Shown here: in pieces, positions 53,964-62,605 of the stretch | How positions within the stretch are numbered: position 1 is the stretch's first letter | How the letters are laid out: each line of letters opens with the position of its first letter | Origin: Chryseobacterium daecheongense | GTDB taxonomy: Bacteria > Bacteroidota > Bacteroidia > Flavobacteriales > Weeksellaceae | Assembly: GCF_003729955.1 (NCBI RefSeq) | Contig: NZ_RJTX01000001.1 | Coordinates: 682,001 to 746,000, forward strand | Reading direction: 5' to 3' | DNA: 64,000 nt | The notes under the pieces: model-generated | Databases searched by the model: none | The model's input: only the letters and a program-made list of their open reading frames with translations | Told to the model about the DNA's origin: nothing | Position numbers and translations under genes: made by a program

Positions 53964-54917
53964 ATGACAAAAAAAGTGGGAATTCTATTTGGAATGGAAG
54001 ATACATTTCCCTGGGCGTTTATAGAAAAGGTAAATGAGCTGGGTGGCGGAGAAATTATTGCAGAGCCTGTAAATATCGACAAACTGGAGCAAGGAGCAGA
54101 TTATGGTTATGCAGTAATTATTGACAGAATCTCGCAGGACGTTCCCTTTTACAGAGCTTATCTGAAGAATGCAGCATTGAATGGCACCTACGTGATTAAT
54201 AATCCATTCTGGTGGAGTGCCGATGAAAAATTCTTCAATAACGCTTTGATGACCAAACTGGGAATTCCACTTCCTAAAACAGTATTGCTTCCTTCTCATG
54301 AAAGGCCGACCAATACTTCGGAAACCTCATTCAGAAATTTAAAATTCCCTCATGACTGGGATTATATTTTCAACTATGTGGGCTTTCCTGCGTATATGAA
54401 GCCTCATGATGGTGGTGGCTGGAGAAATGTCTACAGGGTGGAAAATCCTGAAGATATGTGGAATAAACTAAGCGAAACGGAACAGCTAGTAATGATGGTT
54501 CAGGAAGAGATTATTTTCCAGGATTATTACAGGGTGTATTGCTTAGGGAAGAAATATGTTCACATCATGCCTTATGAGCCTAGAAACCCTCATCATTTAC
54601 GATATGCAACAACTCATCAAACACAGGGTGAAGAACTGGAAAAACTACTGAAAACTATTCATGATTATACGATCAAAATGAATGAAGCTTTAGGATATGA
54701 TTTCAATACTGTAGAATTTGCTGTAAGAGATGGCATTCCTTACGCTATTGATTTCTGCAACCCTGCACCGGATGCCGACAGAAATTCTGTAGGAGAAGAT
54801 AACTTCGCATGGATCGTAGAGCATGCCGCAAAGCTGGCTATTGAAAAAGCCAAAGAATATGTTCCTGGGAAACCTAATATCTCTTGGGGAACATTTGTAA
54901 AAGAATCAGCTAAATAA
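53964..54917 (+). CDS. RimK/D-Ala-D-Ala ligase-like ATP-grasp protein
   Basis: A 317-residue ATP-grasp protein. The N-terminal domain (about 1-95) is a small Rossmann-like region (KKVGILFGMEDTFPW). The ATP-binding part includes YMKPHDGGGWRNV (about 145-157) with the ATP-contacting lysine and the glycine-rich loop, and the metal site is probably in YAIDFCNPAPDAD (about 265-277). It would couple a carboxylate to an amine, for example adding an amino acid. The two ATP-grasp enzymes are not similar beyond the fold. Product unknown. Confidence 0.82.
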   Translation: MTKKVGILFGMEDTFPWAFIEKVNELGGGEIIAEPVNIDKLEQGADYGYAVIIDRISQDVPFYRAYLKNAALNGTYVINNPFWWSADEKFFNNALMTKLGIPLPKTVLLPSHERPTNTSETSFRNLKFPHDWDYIFNYVGFPAYMKPHDGGGWRNVYRVENPEDMWNKLSETEQLVMMVQEEIIFQDYYRVYCLGKKYVHIMPYEPRNPHHLRYATTHQTQGEELEKLLKTIHDYTIKMNEALGYDFNTVEFAVRDGIPYAIDFCNPAPDADRNSVGEDNFAWIVEHAAKLAIEKAKEYVPGKPNISWGTFVKESAK

Positions 54918-54948
54918 CCATTATTAAAAAATACAAACACAGAAAAAA

Positions 54949-56067
54949 ATGCATCAATTTACTATCGGAATCGAAGAAGAGTATCAGATCATTGATGTTG
55001 AGAGCAGGGATCTAGTTTCTCATGTTTCGAAAATTATTGAGGGCGGAAAGGCCGTTTTAAGTGAAAATTTAAAACACGAAATGCATGAATCCATGGTTGA
55101 AATGGAAACAGGCATCTGCCAGAATATCCAGGAAGCCAGAACAGAGCTTACCAACTTGAGAAGACACCTGATCAATATTGCCCATGAGCAAGGATTACGT
55201 GTTTCAGGAGGCGGAACCCACCCTTTTTCAAACTGGGAACATAATACCATTACGGATGGGGAACGCTACCACAAAATTGTAGACGACATGGGTGATGTAG
55301 CGCGAGGCAATCTTATTTTCGGGCTCCATGTTCATATCGGTATCCCGAATCGTGAAGAAGGAGTGCGGATTCAGAATGTCATGCGTTATTTCCTTCCTCA
55401 CGTCTATGCCCTTTCTACCAACTCTCCTTTCTGGATCGGAAGAAGTACTGGGTTCAAATCTTACCGACAGGAAATCTTCGTCAAATTCCCAAGAACAGGG
55501 ATTCCGAGTTATTTTAATTCATTGGCTGAGTTTGACAGCTATGTTGATCTGCTTGTGAAAACCGGAACCATTGATAATGCCAAGAAAATATGGTGGGATC
55601 TAAGAGTGCATCCATTCTACCCTACCATTGAGTTCAGGATTTGCGATATGCCGTTGAGAATTGACGAAACGGTATGTTTAGCCGCTATCATGCAAAGTCT
55701 GGTCGCTAAAATTTATAAACTTCACCAGCAAAATTTAAGCTTCAGGAGTTATAGAAGATTATTATTGAACGAAAATAAATGGCGGGCTTCCAAAAGTGGA
55801 ATTGAAGCCCATCTTATCGATTTTGGGAAAGAAGAATCTGTTCCTTATCCGGACCTTTTAAAAGAGCTTCTTGAGTTCATTGATGACGTGGTGGACGAAT
55901 TGGGATGCAGAAAAGAAGTGGAATATGCATGGACGATCTTACAAAATGGAACCGGTGCAGACAGACAGCTTAAAATTTTCAATGAGACCGGTGATCTTAC
56001 CAAAGTGGTGGACTATATGATCTCTGAAACAGAGTATGGCATAACACATGGCGAACCCGCTTCATAA
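54949..56067 (+). CDS. Carboxylate-amine ligase (YbdK/GCS2 family)
   Basis: A 372-residue member of the GCS2 family (glutamate-cysteine ligase-like). The N-terminal signature FTIGIEEEYQIID supplies acidic metal ligands, GGGTHPFSNWE and GNLIFGLHVHIGIPN follow, and FRICDMPLRIDET (near 240-252) is the substrate-loop segment. E. coli YbdK is a weak glutamate-cysteine ligase; in vivo substrates are generally unknown. It is 31 bases after the RimK-like gene and 34 before the amidotransferase gene, so the three are one transcript. Confidence 0.9.
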   Translation: MHQFTIGIEEEYQIIDVESRDLVSHVSKIIEGGKAVLSENLKHEMHESMVEMETGICQNIQEARTELTNLRRHLINIAHEQGLRVSGGGTHPFSNWEHNTITDGERYHKIVDDMGDVARGNLIFGLHVHIGIPNREEGVRIQNVMRYFLPHVYALSTNSPFWIGRSTGFKSYRQEIFVKFPRTGIPSYFNSLAEFDSYVDLLVKTGTIDNAKKIWWDLRVHPFYPTIEFRICDMPLRIDETVCLAAIMQSLVAKIYKLHQQNLSFRSYRRLLLNENKWRASKSGIEAHLIDFGKEESVPYPDLLKELLEFIDDVVDELGCRKEVEYAWTILQNGTGADRQLKIFNETGDLTKVVDYMISETEYGITHGEPAS

Positions 56068-56101
56068 TTTTTTGATAACTTTGCCAAAAATATGAAGTAG
56101 T

Positions 56102-56935
56102 ATGAAAGATATTCGAATGGCTTTGTTGGATTTAAACAACAACCATGTCAATCAGGGTTTTAGAAACATCAGAGAGATTTCTGAGGCATTCCAGCAAAGT
56201 TCGGAAGAAAACGTAAGTATACAGACCTTTGATGTGAGGTATAAAAATGAAATGCCGAACGTTGAAGATTTTGATATTTTCATTTCTTCAGGCGGGCCGG
56301 GAACTCCACATAAAGAAGGTTTTGAATGGGAAGAAAAGTATGGGAATTTCCTGGATGCTATTTATGAGCACAATCAATTCAACGAAAATAAAAAATACCT
56401 TTTCTTAATCTGCCATTCATTCCAACTGGCAAGTATTCACTGGGAACTGGGTAATATCTGCAAAAGAAAATCCTATTCTTTCGGAGTAATGCCGGTTCAT
56501 AAAACGGAAGAAGGTGAACAGGAATTTTTATTTAAAAATCTTCCGGATCCTTTCTATGCGGTGGATTCAAGAGCGTACCAGTTTATTGAGCCGAACCATG
56601 ACCGTTTTGAAGAATTAGGAATGCAAATCGTTGCCATTGAAAAATTCCGTCCTCATATCAATCTTGAAAGAGCTGTAATGGCGGTTCGTTTTTCAGAGGA
56701 GATCTTCGGCACCCAATTCCACCCTGAAGCTGATCCTGCCGGAATGATGGAAAACTTGAAAGACGAAAAGAATAAAGAAGCCATGATTGAAAACTTCGGA
56801 ATGGAGAAGTATCTTGAAACGCTGGACAGAATGGATGACGAGGATAAAATTGTGCTTACCAGAAGCCAGATCCTTCCAAGATTCCTGCAATTTGCCAAAA
56901 AAAGTATTTTGAAAGGTGTTGCTGTAATGGCATAA
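56102..56935 (+). CDS. Class I glutamine amidotransferase-like protein
   Basis: A 277-residue protein with a complete GATase1 triad: C104 in LICHSFQLA and H207/E209 in GTQFHPEAD. There is no fused synthetase domain. It resembles the stand-alone amidotransferase or gamma-glutamyl hydrolase group. It could supply ammonia to a neighbouring ligase, or remove a gamma-glutamyl group from an intermediate; the operon supports either. Between this stop and the next gene (57138) lies a 202-base gap with its own terminator. Confidence 0.85.
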   Translation: MKDIRMALLDLNNNHVNQGFRNIREISEAFQQSSEENVSIQTFDVRYKNEMPNVEDFDIFISSGGPGTPHKEGFEWEEKYGNFLDAIYEHNQFNENKKYLFLICHSFQLASIHWELGNICKRKSYSFGVMPVHKTEEGEQEFLFKNLPDPFYAVDSRAYQFIEPNHDRFEELGMQIVAIEKFRPHINLERAVMAVRFSEEIFGTQFHPEADPAGMMENLKDEKNKEAMIENFGMEKYLETLDRMDDEDKIVLTRSQILPRFLQFAKKSILKGVAVMA

Positions 56936-56939
56936 TGAA

Positions 56940-56976
56940 TAGTTGATGATTGATAAATGATAGTTGATGAATAATT
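56940..56976. repeat. Low-complexity spacer after the amidotransferase gene
   Basis: Degenerate repeats of AGTTGATGATTGATAAATGAT. The same kind of unit occurs in other gaps of this window. Confidence 0.4.
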
Positions 56977-57023
56977 ATATTTTTCATCTCAATTTAAAAT
57001 CTTTTTATAATTTTTAAGTTGTT

Positions 57024-57080
57024 ATGCTAAACACAAACTATAAGTTTACGAACGGAAGTTTACGAAGCATTTTAAAATAA
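57024..57080 (+). other. Possible 18-residue peptide-coding frame
   Basis: ATG at 57024, 18 codons, TAA at 57078-57080, followed 11 bases later by an intrinsic terminator. The peptide is basic (MLNTNYKFTNGSLRSILK). The DNA contains an 11-base direct repeat, AAGTTTACGAA, at 57042-57052 and 57056-57066. No promoter element is clear. This could be chance; it is noted only because it lies among ATP-grasp enzymes. Confidence 0.2.
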
Positions 57081-57091
57081 TAACCCCATAT

Positions 57092-57119
57092 AAATCGAGC
57101 AATACTGCTCGATTTTTTA
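57092..57119 (+). terminator. Terminator between the amidotransferase and permuted ATP-grasp genes
   Basis: A 10-bp stem, AAATCGAGCA (57092-57101) with TGCTCGATTT (57106-57115), followed by a T-run. The next gene starts 18 bases later, so it must have its own promoter or rely on read-through. Confidence 0.85.
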
Positions 57120-57137
57120 AAATCACAAAGAAAAAAT

Positions 57138-58322
57138 ATGATCCCAAAATACAGAGAACAATTCAACCAGGAATTTTCACAGGAAAAATACCAGCAGTTT
57201 AAGGAAATGCTAAAGCAAAAAAGTGGGATAGAACCTGGTTTCAGGATTTCTGAGAGCCCGATTTTTCTTACCAAAGAATTTGAACATCAACTTATTGATG
57301 TCTGCGAAAGCATTATAGACCAGATCAAGGCTTTACCATCTGAAACGCTGGAAAAAGCAATTCCTGAAAACTGTAAGGTTCCCAATGATACCAAGCAGCC
57401 TCATTTTCTGACGATAGATTTTGGGATCTGTAAAAATGACAATGGGGACATTGAGCCTCAATTGATAGAACTACAGGCTTTCCCTTCTTTATATGCCTTT
57501 CAGAAAATATTTGAAGAGACCTTTTGTGAAGTGTATCCTTTCTTACATGAAATCAGGAATAAGATGCCTCAAGAAGAGTTTAAGAACTATTTAAAGGAGG
57601 TTATTATAGGAGATGAAAACCCGGAGAATGTCATTTTGCTTGAAATTTATCCTGAGAAGCAAAAAACTGCTATTGATTTTGTTTTCACTGAAAAATTACT
57701 GGGAATAAAAACAGTTTGCTTGACCAAAGTAAAAAAAGAAGGCAGAAAATTATATTACGAAAATGACGGAAAGCTCATAGAGATTAAAAGAATCTACAAC
57801 CGTGTTATTTTTGATGAGCTGGACAGAATTCCTGATCTTATTACCGAGTTTGATTTCAGGGAAGATATTGATGTTAAATGGATCACACACCCTCACTGGT
57901 TCTTTAAGATTTCAAAATTCCTTTTACCTTTGCTGAAACATCAGTTCATTCCGAAAAGTTATTTCTTACATGAATTTCCGGAAGATGAACACCTGGAGAA
58001 CTTTGTTTTAAAACCATTATTTTCATTTGCAGGAAGCGGTGTTAATTTAAGCCCTACTAAAGAAGTCACAGCAGCCATTGAAGATAAAGAAAACTACATT
58101 CTGCAGAGAAAAGTAAACTATGAACCTATTTTCAAGGATATCAATGGTGAATTTTCAAAAGCGGAAATCCGTATGTTGTATGTTTGGAGAGAGAATGACG
58201 AGCGTCCTGTTCTATTGGAAAATCTGGGAAGAATGACCAAAGCAGCAATGGTAAATGTAGATTTTAATAAAAAGGATGCGATCTGGATCGGAAGTTCTAA
58301 TGCATTTTTTGGAGAAGAATAA
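57138..58322 (+). CDS. Probable circularly permuted ATP-grasp protein
   Basis: A 394-residue protein. A metal-site-like segment (LIELQAFPSL, near 111-120) precedes the ATP-binding lysine/glycine loop (NFVLKPLFSFAGSGVNLSP, near 288-306), which is the reverse of the usual order. The late segments ILQRKVNYEP and EIRMLYVW fit the rest of an ATP-grasp fold. The same order is found in glutathionylspermidine synthetase-like enzymes, but the match is weak and by motif only. It is 22 bases before a small membrane-protein gene. Product unknown. Confidence 0.65.
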   Translation: MIPKYREQFNQEFSQEKYQQFKEMLKQKSGIEPGFRISESPIFLTKEFEHQLIDVCESIIDQIKALPSETLEKAIPENCKVPNDTKQPHFLTIDFGICKNDNGDIEPQLIELQAFPSLYAFQKIFEETFCEVYPFLHEIRNKMPQEEFKNYLKEVIIGDENPENVILLEIYPEKQKTAIDFVFTEKLLGIKTVCLTKVKKEGRKLYYENDGKLIEIKRIYNRVIFDELDRIPDLITEFDFREDIDVKWITHPHWFFKISKFLLPLLKHQFIPKSYFLHEFPEDEHLENFVLKPLFSFAGSGVNLSPTKEVTAAIEDKENYILQRKVNYEPIFKDINGEFSKAEIRMLYVWRENDERPVLLENLGRMTKAAMVNVDFNKKDAIWIGSSNAFFGEE

Positions 58323-58344
58323 ATTAATTTGATATTTTTATAGC

Positions 58345-58806
58345 ATGGAAGAAAAATCTGCTTTTGACGAATTTGATACAAAAACCAACATTTTACGAAG
58401 AAGGGCTTTGCTACCTGTATGGGTAAAAATCTTTATATGGATATTTTTATTTATAGGATTGATCGCCGTACTAATATTGGCTTTTGGATTCTTCCTGAAT
58501 AATAATGCCAGACTTTCAGTTTATGGGTTGGAAACTACCTCTATTTACAGCCCTATCGGACTTATTATATTAAGCATTCTGATTTTCAAAGGCATAGTTT
58601 CCTATGGACTTTGGTTTGAGCAGGAATGGGGACCAAAAGCAGCTGTTATTGATGCTTTTTTGGGAATTTTTATATGTGGAATTACAATGCTTATTTTACC
58701 TTTTGTAACCAATGGTCATCATTTCACAATGAGATTTGAATTTCTTTTTTTGATTCCCTATTTAACGAAGATGCAGAAAATCCAGAAAACCTGGATCAAG
58801 CTATAA
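58345..58806 (+). CDS. Small four-helix membrane protein
   Basis: A 153-residue inner-membrane protein with four predicted transmembrane segments (about 24-48, 62-82, 100-118 and 128-142). An acidic N-terminus (MEEKSAFDEFD) and a short basic stretch (RRR) precede the first. Loops are short and there is no known domain. It follows the permuted ATP-grasp gene by 22 bases and ends in the shared terminator with cphA. Unknown function; a transporter-like or sensing role cannot be told. Confidence 0.7.
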   Translation: MEEKSAFDEFDTKTNILRRRALLPVWVKIFIWIFLFIGLIAVLILAFGFFLNNNARLSVYGLETTSIYSPIGLIILSILIFKGIVSYGLWFEQEWGPKAAVIDAFLGIFICGITMLILPFVTNGHHFTMRFEFLFLIPYLTKMQKIQKTWIKL

Positions 58807-58836
58807 TAAAAGCCTCCGATTTTCGGAGGCTTTTAT
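58806..58836. terminator. Bidirectional terminator between convergent operons
   Basis: A perfect 12-bp stem, AAAAGCCTCCGA (58808-58819) with TCGGAGGCTTTT (58823-58834), and a TTT loop. A-run upstream and T-run downstream suit both the membrane-protein gene and cphA. Confidence 0.92.
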
Positions 58837-58837
58837 T

Positions 58838-61465
58838 TTAAATTTTATCGTCTTCCTGCAGCTCTCTCGCCTGATATTCCTGAACCAGGTCAATTGCATT
58901 GGAGATCACATCACTTAAGGCCGTAATGAAGGTTCCCTCTTCCGCCATACTCATCGCATGTTTCAGTGCCTCTATTTCTTTCGGAATGATTTCATAACTC
59001 ACATCTCTTCCTGCTTCATTAATTCCGTCTATAATCAATCCGTTGATTTCCTCTTCAGTTCTTCCACGAAGATGCTTCTCATTTCTGATAATGATATAAT
59101 CAAACATTCGTCCTGCAATTTTTCCGCACAACTTAATGTCTTCATCCCTTCTATCTCCCACTCCCGAAATAATACCTATTTTCTTGGTAGCTTCCACATT
59201 TTTCAGATAATCCTCAATGGCTTCATATCCTGCAGGGTTATGAGCAAAGTCAATTAAGACCTTAAAGCTTTTAAATTTGAAAATATTCAGTCTTCCGGGT
59301 GTAAGCTGTGCACTTGGAATAAAGGTTCTCAGTGAATTAGAAATATCTTCAATACCAAAGCCATACAGATAGGAAGCTAAACTTGCGGCAAGAACATTCT
59401 GAATCATGAATTTAGCCTTCCCTTCCATAGTGATCGGGAAATCTTTTGCTTTACCGATTCTGATCTTCCAATCCCCTTTTTTGATGGTTACAAAACCTTC
59501 TTCGTATACACAGGTAATTTTGCCTTCTTTTGCAAATTTTTTGATGTGGGAATTATTTTCATCCATACTGAAAATAGCTACATTAGAATCTAAGTCATTA
59601 ACTATTTTCATAGAGTATTCATCATCAGCATTCATCACACTCCATCCACTCTTCTTTACACTGTCAAGAACTACTCTCTTTACTTTGGTAAGATCTTTCA
59701 GGTTGTGAATATCGTTCATTCCCAAATGGTCTTCTTTGATGTTCGTTAAAACACCGATATCACATTGTGAAAAACCTAATCCCGAACGAAGAATTCCCCC
59801 TCTTGCCGTTTCCAGCACGGCAAATTCTACCGTTGGATCTTTTAAGATAAATTCAGCGGAAAGAGGTCCGGTTGTATCACCTTTTGACAACATAGTATTT
59901 TGAATATAAATACCGTCAGAAGTAGTGAACCCTACTCTGTAGCCATTGCTTTTAACAATATGGGAAATCAGTCTTGTTGTGGTTGTTTTTCCGTTCGTTC
60001 CTGTAACAGCAATAATGGGAATAGTAAATGGTTTTCCTGGCGGATAAAGCATATCTACAACAGGAGCAGCTACGTTTCTGGGCAATCCTTCGCTCGGAGC
60101 CAAATGCATTCTGAATCCAGGGGCTGCATTGACTTCGATAATGGCTCCTCCACTCTCTTTTAAAGGTTGAGTAAGATTTTCTGCCATAATATCGATTCCG
60201 CAAACGTCTAATCCAATGATCTTGGAAATCCTTTCTGCCATTGTGATGTTCTCGGGATGGACCATATCTGTTACATCTATTGAAGTTCCCCCTGTTGAAA
60301 GGTTGGCTGTAGATTTTAAATAAACCACTTCTCCTTTTTGAGGAACCGTTTCCAGAGTGTATTGGAGTTTTTCAAGAAGTTCTGTGGTATCTTTATCCAC
60401 TTCTATTTCTGTCAGTACATTTTCGTGACCGTAACCTCTTCTTGGATCTTTGTTTTCCTTTTCGATCAGCTGTTGAATATTTAGTTCCCCGTCTCCTACT
60501 ACATGAGCAGGAACTCTTCTTGCAGCAGCCACCATTTTATTATTGATCACCAATACCCTGAAATCATATCCGGTGATATATTTTTCTACAATGACCTTTC
60601 TTGAATATTTCTGAGCGTGCTGCAGTCCTATTTTAGAAGCTTCCCAATCATTGACATTAATAGAAGTCCCTTTTCCGTGGTTTCCGTCCAAAGGTTTGAT
60701 CACAATAGGATACCCTATTTTTCTGATCACTCTGTCAAGATCTTCTTCATCAACCACTAATTCCCCTATAGGAACCGGAACGGCCGCATCATGAAGCATT
60801 TTTTTCGTTAATTCCTTATTACACGCAATATCAACGGCAATAGAACTCGTTTTTCCTGTAATGGTAGCCTGAAATCGTTGCTGATTGACTCCATATCCTA
60901 ACTGCACAAGGGAATTGCTTCCCAATCTGATCCAGGGAATTCTTCTGGAAACGGCTTCCTCTACAATACTTCCTGTAGAAGGACCTAAACGTACCCTTTC
61001 CCTGATCTCTTTCAGCCTCTGGATACAGGCATTCAGATCGTATTCTTTATTCTCAATTAAAGCTTCTGCAATTTTCACGGCCTGTTCGGCAGCATAAATT
61101 CCTGCGTTTTCTTCCAAATAATTAAATACCACATTATAAACACCGGGAGTTTTTGTTTCGCGGGTTCTTCCGAATCCGACATCCATTCCGGCTAATGTTT
61201 GTATTTCCAAAGCAATGTGTTCAATAACATGCCCCATCCATGTTCCGGTTTCCACCCTGTGAAAAAAACCGCCTTCTACTCCTTCTGAACATCTGTGGGT
61301 AATTAAAGAGGGAATCAATTGTTCTATCCTTTCTCTGAAACCTTCGATTTTATTGGTGGGGAAATTTTCCATTTCTTCAAGATCCAACCTCATCTGTATC
61401 AGCTTCTTTCTTCTTATGCTCCAAATATTCGGGCCGCGTAAAGCCTGTATCTTTTCAATTTTCAT
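58838..61465 (-). CDS. cphA: Cyanophycin synthetase
   Basis: An 875-residue enzyme building cyanophycin, a poly-aspartate backbone with arginine side chains, using ATP. Start at 61463-61465 (MKIEKIQALRGPNIWS), the family's usual start; an in-frame ATG at 61513 lies at the promoter element and is rejected. An N-terminal domain (1-160) is followed by an ATP-grasp domain (about 200-460, PIVIKPLDGNHGKGTSINV, IEVNAAPGF) and a Mur-ligase-like C-terminal domain with the P-loop GTNGKTTTT and the C-terminal FAHNPAGYEAI. Length equals cyanobacterial CphA1. It faces the cyanophycinase gene divergently. Confidence 0.96.
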   Translation of the reverse strand: MKIEKIQALRGPNIWSIRRKKLIQMRLDLEEMENFPTNKIEGFRERIEQLIPSLITHRCSEGVEGGFFHRVETGTWMGHVIEHIALEIQTLAGMDVGFGRTRETKTPGVYNVVFNYLEENAGIYAAEQAVKIAEALIENKEYDLNACIQRLKEIRERVRLGPSTGSIVEEAVSRRIPWIRLGSNSLVQLGYGVNQQRFQATITGKTSSIAVDIACNKELTKKMLHDAAVPVPIGELVVDEEDLDRVIRKIGYPIVIKPLDGNHGKGTSINVNDWEASKIGLQHAQKYSRKVIVEKYITGYDFRVLVINNKMVAAARRVPAHVVGDGELNIQQLIEKENKDPRRGYGHENVLTEIEVDKDTTELLEKLQYTLETVPQKGEVVYLKSTANLSTGGTSIDVTDMVHPENITMAERISKIIGLDVCGIDIMAENLTQPLKESGGAIIEVNAAPGFRMHLAPSEGLPRNVAAPVVDMLYPPGKPFTIPIIAVTGTNGKTTTTRLISHIVKSNGYRVGFTTSDGIYIQNTMLSKGDTTGPLSAEFILKDPTVEFAVLETARGGILRSGLGFSQCDIGVLTNIKEDHLGMNDIHNLKDLTKVKRVVLDSVKKSGWSVMNADDEYSMKIVNDLDSNVAIFSMDENNSHIKKFAKEGKITCVYEEGFVTIKKGDWKIRIGKAKDFPITMEGKAKFMIQNVLAASLASYLYGFGIEDISNSLRTFIPSAQLTPGRLNIFKFKSFKVLIDFAHNPAGYEAIEDYLKNVEATKKIGIISGVGDRRDEDIKLCGKIAGRMFDYIIIRNEKHLRGRTEEEINGLIIDGINEAGRDVSYEIIPKEIEALKHAMSMAEEGTFITALSDVISNAIDLVQEYQARELQEDDKI

Positions 61466-61510
61466 AGTCAATTTGCATTTTTCCTGATTAGTAATACTTT
61501 CTTCTAGAAT

Positions 61511-61518
61511 CAAATATA
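61511..61518 (-). promoter_or_regulatory. -7 promoter element of cphA
   Basis: TATATTTG on the minus strand, 45 bases upstream of the chosen ATG. It overlaps the alternative start at 61513 and so argues against it. Confidence 0.55.
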
Positions 61519-61624
61519 GTATAAAAGCTCAAAAAAAACTATAGACAGATTAAAGATTTCAAAAAAACAAAGAATTTTTATTACCAATTCTAAAATACTC
61601 AGAATCAATTTAAATACATTGAGA

Positions 61625-61657
61625 TTGGGTTCACAGTAAATTATTTTTTTAAATTTG
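61625..61657 (+). promoter_or_regulatory. Promoter of cyanophycinase, next to the start codon
   Basis: TTG (61625-61627), 22 bases, TAAATTTG (61650-61657). The element ends 6 bases before the ATG at 61664, so transcription may begin at the start codon. Confidence 0.65.
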
Positions 61658-61663
61658 CATACT

Positions 61664-62554
61664 ATGATGAAACCCGTTGGAAAATTAATTGTTATCGGAG
61701 GGGCTGTAAACAAAGGAAGCTTCACGGAAACCGATTTTGATCAGAACATTGAAAAAAATTTGAACTTCTTTGAAAGAGGTATTTTAAGAAAGATCATTAA
61801 CGAATCTAAACATAAGGAGAATTCCGTAATAGAAGTTGTTACAACCGCCTCACAAATCCCTCAAATAGTCGGCACAGAATATAAAAAAGCCTTTGAATTT
61901 CTTGGTGCTAAAAACGTCAATATCCTTGATATCCATAACCGCGAAGAAGCCAATTCTGATGCGATGGTGGCAAGAGCCAATGCTGCAGATGTAGTGATGT
62001 TCACTGGTGGAGACCAACTTAGGCTTACTTCCATCCTTGGGGGAACAAGATTTCATGATACTATTTTACTGAAATACCAGGAGCAGGATTTTATCTATTC
62101 CGGGACTTCTGCCGGAGCTGCCGCTGCTTCTGAAAATATGATTTACCAGGGGAGCAGCTCTGAAGCTTTGCTGAAAGGGGAAATCAAAACCACACAAGGT
62201 TTGGGTCTTATTGATAATGTGATCATTGATACCCATTTTGTACAAAGGGGAAGAATTGGACGTCTTTTCCAGGCTGTGGTGAACAATCCCAGAACATTAG
62301 GAATAGGATTAGGAGAAGATACTGGACTTTTTATTCATAATGATGTTATGACGGCGGTAGGTTCCGGGCTTGTGATCATTGTGGACGGAAGGTTTATTAA
62401 AGATACCAATCTAACGAACATTAACCTGGGAGAGCCAATTTCTATTGATAACTTAACGGTTCATGTGATGTCTATGAATGATCACTATGATCTTACTACG
62501 AGAGCATTAACTATCGAGAATTCACAGTTCAATCCTATTCCTCAAGACAAGTAA
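61664..62554 (+). CDS. cphB: Cyanophycinase
   Basis: A 296-residue serine peptidase of family S51 that splits cyanophycin into beta-Asp-Arg dipeptides. The nucleophile is S149 in YSGTSAGAAAAS, with GGDQLRLTSILGGT (about 115-128) and VIIDTHFVQRGRIGRL following. The ATG at 61664 is preferred to a TTG at 61655, which would add three residues and overlap the -7 element. Divergent from cphA with a 198-base gap. Not exported. Confidence 0.95.
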   Translation: MMKPVGKLIVIGGAVNKGSFTETDFDQNIEKNLNFFERGILRKIINESKHKENSVIEVVTTASQIPQIVGTEYKKAFEFLGAKNVNILDIHNREEANSDAMVARANAADVVMFTGGDQLRLTSILGGTRFHDTILLKYQEQDFIYSGTSAGAAAASENMIYQGSSSEALLKGEIKTTQGLGLIDNVIIDTHFVQRGRIGRLFQAVVNNPRTLGIGLGEDTGLFIHNDVMTAVGSGLVIIVDGRFIKDTNLTNINLGEPISIDNLTVHVMSMNDHYDLTTRALTIENSQFNPIPQDK

Positions 62555-62559
62555 AATAT

Positions 62560-62600
62560 AAATGATAAATTAAATATCATTTATCATTCATCAACTATAT
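62560..62600. repeat. Imperfect inverted repeat before the isoaspartyl peptidase gene
   Basis: AAATGATA and TATCATTT around AATTAAA, then TATCATTCATCAACTATA. It is like the window's other low-complexity spacers. It may only be neutral spacer DNA. Confidence 0.45.
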
Positions 62601-62605
62601 TATTT

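Noticed and set aside
49224..58806. Non-ribosomal peptide or graspetide cluster
   Set aside because: No NRPS modules or carrier domains, and no clear precursor peptide with a repeated acidic core; single-residue ligases fit better.
61466..61513. Upstream start for cphA adding 16 residues
   Set aside because: It overlaps the -7 element (61511-61518), and the MKIEKIQALRGPN start matches the family.
61655..61663. TTG start for cphB
   Set aside because: It lies in the -7 element; ATG at 61664 is the natural start.
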